Below are positions 8,162 through 14,429 of a stretch of DNA of 14,429 nt, piece after piece. The translations under genes and the position numbers were made by a program. How positions within the stretch are numbered: the first letter of the stretch is position 1; every line of letters begins with the position of its first letter. A model generated the notes under the pieces. That model was given only the letters and a program-made list of their open reading frames with translations, was not told the origin of the DNA and searched no databases. The stretch comes from Saccoglossus kowalevskii. Taxonomy: Eukaryota; Hemichordata; Enteropneusta; Harrimaniidae. The stretch is taken from NCBI RefSeq assembly GCF_000003605.2, contig NW_003141852.1:1-14429 (forward strand), read 5' to 3'.

Positions 8162-8955
8162 GCTGGTAGAAACAACTCGACGACAACGGACATTGGGAAA
8201 AATGACTACATTGTCCACCACTTTAGCCAATCGTAACTCTCGTGATATCTGGCGTACATTATGTTCATGGTGAACAAATATGAACAATTTCTCCTAGCGA
8301 AGAAGATGCATACTTCCCTAATATATTACTTATGCATTGGGAGAAACAGTGTATGAATATAAATAAATTTAATATTATCATCCCAATCTTGGTAAGAGTG
8401 TCCTTGTTTAAATCGAAACGACGGTTACATTGCATGCATGGCGCTGCGGAAAGACAAATTATTCTAATTCAAGCAAAATAAATATGATCGGATAAGACAT
8501 CACTACAAGTAGAGAAGTTATTGAGAATATTACAAAATGGTCGGCAATCCGCCAATAAGACCTGGTCTGTATCTATTTCATGATAGCAGACACTCAATCG
8601 ACTCGTTAATGTCACTTTGCTGCTGAAAGACAAATTTGGCCAATTCTAGAAAAATATTCAGATAAGAAACAAAAAATGCACTAAAGAATTGTCACACTAA
8701 ACTTTAGTCCATGGTATATGTCAGGACAAAGTTGAAGCAACATCCAATTTCTGATTGTTACGCCACATAATATAAACAGTGCCGTAAGTGACGGACCCTC
8801 GATCGAGCCATTGAGACTAGTCCACTGTAATAACATATGAACTTAACCACAATTTCAATCAAGTGTCTCACTACTCAAATACTCACCACTGTCGCGAAAA
8901 CCAGATTTCCTATTTATGTTTTGCATGAATGCTAAAAGTTTCCCAGAAAACAAAA
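8162..8955 (+). repeat. Type 1-like repeat unit with internal insertion
   Basis: Modules A, B and C are followed by about 110 foreign bases at about 8505-8618. Part of C then occurs a second time (GCTGAAAGACAAATTTGGCC), followed by D and E. The A module is more diverged than most (CCACTTTAGCCAATCG). Confidence 0.75.
8505..8618. other. Foreign insert within a repeat unit
   Basis: This text (including GGTCGGCAATCCGCCAATAA and CAGACACTCAATCGACTCG) has no counterpart in other units. It is flanked on both sides by module C sequence: GCTGCGGAAAGACAAATT from about 8444 and GCTGAAAGACAAATTTGG from about 8622. The two C copies are diverged, so they are not a fresh target-site duplication. The insert is unidentified. 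Confidence 0.6.
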
Positions 8956-9566
8956 TGCTGGGTTAAAACGACTCGACATCCTCGGACCTGGAGACAATGA
9001 CCACGTTATCTACAAATCAGCCAATTGATACTCTCGTAATAGGTGGTACAATTATGCCCATGGTAATTCTTTAACAACAACTATGACACACTGTATGTAA
9101 CAAAGAAGAGGTGTAATTCTCTAAATATGTTACTTATATCGTGGACCAAAAAGTGTATGAATATAAATTAGTTTAAAATTATCATGCCAGTCTGGATGAG
9201 AATGTAGTCGAGTAATTCGAAGCGAGGGGAAAATGCGTTAAGTATGCTGCAGAAAAACAGATTCGGCCAATTCATGGAAAATATACAGATGAGACACCGC
9301 AAATAAAAATTGCACTAACGAATTTTGACACTAAACTTTAGTCTATGTTATATGTCAGTACAAAGTTGAAGCAAAAGCCATTTTGTAATTTTCACGCCAC
9401 GTAAATTGAACAGTGCCATTAGTGACGGACCCTAACCAACTATAACAACCATATGAACTTCTCAAAATTTTAAGTTAAGTGTCTCGATTCTGAAATACTC
9501 ACCACTCTTGCGAAAACTAGACTACCTACTTAGGTCTTGTAATATAAATTCTCTTAGAAAATATAG
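8956..9566 (+). repeat. Full type 1 repeat unit (611 bp)
   Basis: Modules A, B, C, D and E are all present in order, making this the most complete type 1 unit in the window. A has CCAATTGATACTCTCGTAAT in place of the commoner CCAATCGTAACTCTCGTAAT. D lacks part of the segment between GACGGACCC and TATAACAACC. Confidence 0.8.
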
Positions 9567-9723
9567 TGCTGGGAGGAAACTACTCGACGCCAACAGACGT
9601 GGAGACAATGAATATGTATACAAAGTTGAAGCAACATCCAATTTATGATTGTCACGCCACGTAAGATAAACAGTGCCTTTACGGACGGACCTTGATCAGA
9701 CCATTGTCTCTAATCCAATATAA
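9567..9723 (+). repeat. Short repeat unit, A joined to D
   Basis: Module A (GTGCTGGGAGGAAACTACTCG) runs only to GGAGACAATGAATATG and then joins module D (TATACAAAGTTGAAGCAACA) at about 9616. D is cut off at about 9720, where the next A begins. The total is 157 bp. Confidence 0.75.
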
Positions 9724-10462
9724 TGCTGGGTAGAAACGACTCGATGACAACGAACTTGGATACAAGACCACGTTATCTACAAATCAGCCTATAGTAACTC
9801 TCGCAAAAATTAACGTACATTGTGTCAAAGCTTATTTTTCAACAACAATTATTACATATTTTTCATAACGGAGAAGTGAGGTACTCATATCATAGAACGA
9901 AAAGTGCATGTATTTAAATTATTTTTTGACATAGCAGGCTAGAAAATCGAAACGGCGTTAATCAACTTCTAATTTTGCATCCCTTTTCTCAGGTGGTAAT
10001 TTGAAAATGTTCTTATAGTCTCGAATCCAAAAGACATTTACTAAACTTTTATATTCACATATATAATGAATATTGACAAGCAAATCCGAAATTAAATTTC
10101 AGCAAATCATTAGCGCATTGACTAAATTTATGACTGACTATGGTTTGCAGTGCTTGGTCACTTCGTCTGGCATTAGTGCACGTTATCATACCAAGCATCG
10201 TTTTGCATAACACCACAACTATTTATGGTTTCAGGTGACAAAAATAGCCAACAGGGACGACCTTTGCAATAATAATGCCACCCTGAACTTTGATACATTT
10301 AGTTTTTTTGATTATGGACCATCTTAAATTAAATGGTAAAATTCACCATTCCACAATTGAAATATAATATCCCAATTCTCAAATAATGAAATACACTTCT
10401 TTGTTGTTCATCCACTTATGTAGTGTAATAGGCAAGCTACTAACAATTCTCGTACGAACACG
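9724..10462 (+). repeat. Type 2 repeat unit (739 bp), fullest copy
   Basis: Modules follow the order of the unit at 699-1380 but without its ~50 bp gap: A, a B-like part with TACTCATATCATAG, F (about 10010-10265), G (about 10270-10380) and H (about 10385-10462). It is the best template for type 2. Confidence 0.8.
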
Positions 10463-11165
10463 GCCGTGTAGAAACGACTCGGAGCCAACGGGTCTAAAAG
10501 CAATGATCACGTTATCTACGGTTCAGCAAATCGTAACTCTCGTATTAAGTGACGTACATTGTGTCAAAGTTCATTTAGTTATTGATAACTATGACATATT
10601 TCCCGTTATACGGAAAAGGGGTACTCATATCGTAGAAGAAACAATGCATGTAACTAAAGTTTTTCAACTTTGCCATACATGTCTGGAAAATTGAAACGGC
10701 GGTTATCAGACTCTAGCTTGACATCCTCTTCTCGTGCCATGGGTGAATACTTGAACTTAGAAGGCATTTACTATATATTCACTGATATATTGAATATTAT
10801 ATTGAATTTAATTTTTAGTAAATCAATAAGGCGTGGATTAAATATATGGGTGACCCTAGTCAGCTGTGTCAGGTCATTTCGTCTGGCAATATTGCGCGTT
10901 ATCATACCAAGCATCATTTTGCACCACAACTGAACTATTTACGATTCCAGTGAAGCTATCTCAACATCGGATTGATAAAATCAGACTCTGTGGCGATTTG
11001 TAGTATGCGATAAATTTGTCGTTAATTTTCACACAATTTCATTTGAATCAGTTTATGTGCACTAAATTAAATTGCCATTTGATAGAGAGATGGCCGTTTA
11101 GCCCTGTCTTGTAGTCCCAAACATGAATATGTCATCTGTAGCAATAAAGTACAATATGTCAGCAC
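10463..11165 (+). repeat. Type 3 repeat unit
   Basis: It aligns with 1381-2004: GTGACGTACATTGTGTCAAA, TACTCATATCGTAGAAG, CTGGAAAATTGAAACGGCGG, divergent F, and the tail with TTTAGCCCTGTCTTGTAGTC. It ends in a stub of module D (AATATGTCAGCACTA, about 11153), where unrelated sequence begins. Open frames at 10386-10694 and 10670-10933 overlap this unit and the end of the one before it. They have no counterpart in the left copy and are taken as chance. Confidence 0.8.
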
Positions 11166-11545
11166 TAGCCCTTGCTATTTGCACGTAAACAAATTGCGAG
11201 AGAGACAACACTGATATTCAATGTCCGGAACTGTCGCCTGGCAGAAGAACATTATTTAAGAAATAATACAAATCTTTCAGGTCACGTGTTTTCTTTAATA
11301 GAGGAAGAGAACAGAAAACAGCGCATCGTATTTTTGTGTTTTATTCTTATTGAGTTCAATAGTATTGAATTACATGTACATTCGCGAATGGTTATATACT
11401 ATTATCATTTCCTATGTAGTGGCAAATTAGGAAAAAAAATCGCACATTATGAGAAAGAAGTAATACGTGTGTTTTATACGCCGAGGCTTAAAATTTACAT
11501 TGAGTACGTTCGATGAGAACAAATTATATAATAGCGAGATTTTGA
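11166..11545. other. Non-repeat island with an unassigned 114-codon open frame
   Basis: Sequence unlike any array module fills about 380 bp. A + strand frame is open from the stop codon at 11166 to a stop at 11514-11516. It has no ATG near its beginning; the first in-frame codon usable as an alternative start would be TTG at 11172. The translation is rich in Leu, Ile, Arg and Lys, and contains RKQIARET and GKLGKKIAHYEKEVIRVFY. I recognise no family. It could be a decayed transposon protein or chance, and I do not call it a gene. Similar array sequence lies on both sides. Confidence 0.5.
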
Positions 11546-11566
11546 CTTTTTTGTTGTTAGGCTACT

Positions 11567-12030
11567 TATGGGTAGAAACGATTCTATGCCAGTAGACCTG
11601 CAGACTATGACCACGGTATCTATAGTACACGCAACTTTAATTATCGTAATAAATATGTATCTTATGTCGTGAAACAAACAGTGTATGCATGTAAATTAGT
11701 TTAATATTATCATGCCAGTTTGCTATACAACAACAAGTGCGTAGTACTGAAGAATTATCACACTGAACTTTGTACAATGTTATTGGGTAATACAAAGTTG
11801 AAGCACCAGTCATTTTCTGTTGTCACGCCATATAAGACAAACATTGCTAATAGTGACTGAAACTTGATCAAGCCATTGCATGTAGAGAACAATAACAACC
11901 ATATGAACCAAATAACTTTAAATGATTCAATTCACTCCTCTGCAATTTAAACGAAGTGTCTCTAAAATACTCACCACTATCACGAAAATTGGATTTCCTA
12001 ATTATGTACTAAAAATTCTATCAAAAAAAA
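11567..12030 (+). repeat. Type 1 repeat unit with A-B deletion
   Basis: Module A (TTATGGGTAGAAACGATTC) breaks at TATCGTAATAAATATG and joins the end of B (CTTATGTCGTGAAACAAACA). A short unrelated stretch replaces most of C. Then follow the C end, D (TAATACAAAGTTGAAGC), a G-like piece (CAATTCACTCCTCTGCAATT) and E. Confidence 0.7.
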
Positions 12031-12364
12031 TGCTCGGTAAAAACCACTCGACCTGAAGACAATTACCACGTTATCTACACATCAGTCAATCAGTTATCTA
12101 CAAACCAGGCAATCGTTATGGTAATAGGTGACGCACATTTGTGTCTGTGTTTGAGGAGCCTTGAACAAGCGCTTGTATGTAATGTACTATAGCAACAATA
12201 TGAAAACAATACACTGAATAGTACAATTCACTCCTCCGCAATTTAAATTAGGTGTCTCAAATACTCAACACAGTCGCGAAAAGTAGACTTTCTTGTAGGT
12301 CAGATTATTATGCAATGCAATAAAAAAATGCTGCTAAAAATCTTTCTCTCAAAAAAAAGAAGAA
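12031..12364 (+). repeat. Short repeat unit with internal duplication
   Basis: Module A carries a local direct repeat (TTATCTACACATCAGTCAATC then TTATCTACAAACCAGGCAATC in slightly shorter form, about 12072-12117). It joins a degenerate D near 12155 and then E. B and C are missing. Confidence 0.7.
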
Positions 12365-12938
12365 CCGGAAATGAGAAAACGAATCGACGCCAAAGAACCT
12401 GGAGGCAATGGCCACATTATCTACAAATAAGCAAATCGTAACTCTCGTAACATGTGACGTCCAATTGTGTCATTGGTGATAAATAGTGCGTAACAAAGAA
12501 GAGGTGTAATTATTCCAATATGTTAATTATAATGTGGAACAAACAGTCTATGAATATGAACTAATTTGATAATATTATGCCAGTCTGGGTTAAAATGTAG
12601 TCGATTAAATCTAAACGTAGGTAAAATTGCATAAAGGATACCGTAGAAAGACCAATTCAGGAAAAATATTCAATAAGACGCCACAAACAAAAATTGCACT
12701 AAAGAATTATCACACTAAACTTTAGGTATATGTCAGTACAAAGTTGAAGCAACAGCCATTCTCTGATTTTCATGCCACGTAAAATAAACAGTGTCATTAA
12801 TGACGATAACAACCGTATGAACTTCTCCGCAATTTAAATTAAATGTCTCTATTCTGAAATACTCACCACTCTCGCGAAAACTATACTTCCTACTTGAGTT
12901 CTGTAAAAAATGCTAAAAATGTTCTCAGCAAACAAAAT
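12365..12938 (+). repeat. Type 1 repeat unit (574 bp)
   Basis: The start of module A is degenerate (CCGGAAATGAGAAAACGAATC), but the CTACAAATAAGCAAATCGTA part is kept. B to E follow. D carries a deletion joining TTAATGACGATAA to AACCGTATGAACTTCTCC, shared with about 14134-14162. Confidence 0.75.
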
Positions 12939-13389
12939 ACTGGGTAGAAACGGCTCGACGCCAACAGGCCAGGACACAATGACCACGTTATCTACAAATC
13001 AGCCAATCGTAACTCTCGTAATAGGTGACGTACAATTTTGTCCATGGTGATTTGTTCAAACAACAACCATGACGAATTCTGCGAACAGAGATGGGGTGCA
13101 ATTCGCCGAATATTTTCCTTATATCATGAAACAAACAGTGTATGAATATATATTAGTTTACGACTATCATGGCAGTATGGGTAAGATTATAGTCGATTAA
13201 ATTGAAAGAATGGTAAGATAAACGTAGGATGAACAGTGCCATTAATGACGAACCCTTGACCAAAACATTTTGTGTAGTGCACTGTAACATCTATATAAAC
13301 TACTCCACAATTTAAATTAATTGTCTCTATTCTCAAATACTCGCGACAACTAAGACTTCTAAGTTGGGTCCATTAAAAATGCTAAGAAT
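12939..13389 (+). repeat. Type 1b repeat unit, C deleted
   Basis: A and B are nearly the same as in the units at 211 and 13713. Module C is cut at about 13215 (AAAGAATGGTAAGATAAACG) and joined to D with the AAAACATTTTGTGTAGTG variant. E ends at a doubled GCTAAGAATG at 13380-13399, which marks a join into the next piece. Confidence 0.75.
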
Positions 13390-13712
13390 GGCTAAGAATG
13401 TAGTTAATTGAATCGAAAGGACGGTAAAATTGCATAAACGGTGCTGCATACAAAACTTCAGTCTTTGTTATATGTCAGTACAAAGCAAAAATAACACCAT
13501 TTTCTAATGTTCACGCCACGTAAGTTAAACAGTGATATTAGTGACGGATCCTTGATAAAGCCATTGTCTGTAGTTCACTAAAACAACCATATTAACTTCT
13601 CCGAAATTTAAATTAAATGTCTCGATTCTGAAATACGCACCACACTCGCGAATACTAGACTTCCTACTTAAGTCTTATAAAAAAATGATAAAAATTCTCT
13701 CAGAAAACACAA
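13390..13712 (+). repeat. Partial repeat unit C-D-E
   Basis: It begins within the doubled GCTAAGAATG and enters module C (TGTAGTTAATTGAATCGAAA) without an A or B. Part of C is missing before ACTTCAGTCTTTGTTATATG. D and E are otherwise complete. Confidence 0.7.
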
Positions 13713-14275
13713 TGCTGGGTAGAAACGACTCGACGCCAACGGACCTGGAGAAAATGACTACGTTATCTACAAATCAGCCAATCGTAACTCTCGTAATAGG
13801 TGACGCACAATTGTGTCCATGGTGATTTGTGTAAACAACAACCGTGACGAATTCTGAAAACCGAGAGGGGGTATAATTCGCCGAATGTGTTCCTTATATC
13901 ATGAAACAAACAGTGTATGAATATAAATTAGTTTACTACTATTATGGCAGTATGGGTAAGAATACAGTCGATTAAATCGAAAGGATGGTGAAATTGTATA
14001 AACATAAGATAAGACACCACAAACAAAAATTGCACTAAAAAATTATCACACTAAACTTTAGTTATATGTCAGTACAAAATTGAAGCAACAGCCATCCTCT
14101 GATTTTCACGCCACATAAGATAAACAGTGCCATTAATGACGATAAAAACCGTATGAACTTCTCCACAATTTAAATTAAATTTCTCTATTCGGAAATATTC
14201 CATACTCTCGTGAAAACTAGACTTCATACTTAAGTTCTGTAAAAAAAATGCTAAACATTTTCTCAGCAAACAAAA
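13713..14275 (+). repeat. Type 1b repeat unit (563 bp)
   Basis: A to E are in order. Module C has lost the GGTGCTGC ... TTTGGCCAATTC segment (about 13999-14005). D carries the TTAATGACGATAA/AACCGTATG deletion seen also at about 12800. It is the best preserved type 1b unit. Confidence 0.8.
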
Positions 14276-14429
14276 TGCTGGATAGAAATGACTCGATGCC
14301 AACGAACCTGGAGACAATGACTACGTTATCGACAAATCAGCCAATCGTAACTCTCGTAATAGGTGACGTACAATTGTGTCCATGGTGATTTGTGTAAACA
14401 ACAACCGTGACGAATTCTGCAAACCGAGA
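14276..14429 (+). repeat. Type 1b repeat unit, cut by window end
   Basis: Module A and the beginning of B are present, with about eight differences by eye from 13713-13866. The unit continues beyond the window. Confidence 0.8.

Larger units (their letters stand above)
9724..11165 (+). repeat. Higher-order block, right copy (type 2 + type 3)
   Basis: Counterpart of 699-2004, about 9 kb downstream and on the other side of the retroelement cluster. It is longer by about 130 bp, partly because the left copy has lost a stretch near 870 and partly because the block end is drawn further out here. Confidence 0.75.
7884..14429 (+). repeat. Right arm of complex tandem repeat array
   Basis: The array resumes at about 7884 with the end of module C (TTATCACACTGAAC) joined to part of D. 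It runs to the window end in the same orientation as the left arm. A modules start near 8162, 8956, 9567, 9724, 10463, 11567, 12031, 12365, 12939, 13713 and 14276. It is interrupted by a foreign piece near 8505-8618 and an island at about 11166-11545. Units at the far right are the most alike: the 154 bases of the last unit differ from the unit at 13713 at about eight positions by eye. Confidence 0.9.

Noticed and set aside
10386-10933. Two overlapping frames of 102 and 87 codons as genes
   Set aside because: Both overlap the type 3 unit, and the left copy (about 1300-1830) has no matching frames.
14069-14317. 82-codon minus-strand frame
   Set aside because: It is entirely within D-E-A modules; neighbouring units with the same modules break the frame.
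211-14429. Hammerhead ribozyme in the repeat, as known in some schistosome satellites
   Set aside because: I found no CTGANGA core followed by a stem and GAAA with the right layout in any unit; GAAAC in module A lacks the partner core.
1-14429. CRISPR array
   Set aside because: The repeats are hundreds of bases long, diverged and contiguous; there are no short identical repeats with unique spacers.
1-14429. tRNA or rRNA gene
   Set aside because: No cloverleaf with A and B box words was seen; the only tRNA-like text is the retroelement primer-binding site.

Overview
The window looks like heterochromatic DNA from an AT-rich invertebrate nuclear genome. There is no intact gene: the longest open frame is about 114 codons, and none of the short frames in the repeats survives comparison between repeat copies. 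The best clues to the host are two degenerate retroelements in the middle. One is a BEL/Pao LTR retrotransposon and the other is a piece of RTE-like LINE reverse transcriptase. Both resemble families I know from flatworms, especially schistosome-type trematodes. That host assignment is an inference with modest confidence.

Layout: (1) 1-3810 is a complex tandem repeat array of diverged units of about 0.16-0.8 kb (one composite stretch is 1.3 kb), all on the + strand as read here. (2) 3811-7203 is a decayed BEL/Pao element: the last ~60 bp of a 5' LTR, a primer-binding site, the end of RT, half of RNase H, a linker, a broken integrase and a probable full 3' LTR. Gag, protease and most of RT are gone. 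(3) About 7204-7545 is a deleted LINE RT fragment lying directly against the 3' LTR. (4) 7546-7883 is unassigned. (5) 7884-14429 is the same array again, broken once by an unrelated island at about 11166-11545 and once by a ~110 bp foreign piece at about 8505-8618.

The array is mosaic. I use module names: A (GCTGGGTAGAAACGACTCG and what follows, with an embedded CCAAT and TGACGTAC), B (around GTGTATGAATATAAATTAG), C (around GCACTAAAGAATTATCACAC), D (around ATATGTCAGTACAAAGTTGA), E (around AATTTAAATTAAGTGTCTCG), plus F, G and H, found in longer units. Type 1 units are A-B-C-D-E. Type 2 units carry F and G after a variant A. Type 3 units carry a divergent F and a tail seen nowhere else. A type 2 plus type 3 pair of about 1.3-1.4 kb occurs in the same order at 699-2004 and 9724-11165, and a second higher-order period of about 1.34 kb is visible at the right end. 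Many units differ by internal deletions that join one module to another.

No host gene, tRNA, rRNA, CRISPR array or bacterial feature was recognised. Nothing here acts together as a pathway. The interest lies in repeat architecture, in conserved promoter-like motifs inside the repeat, and in how the retroelements decayed.
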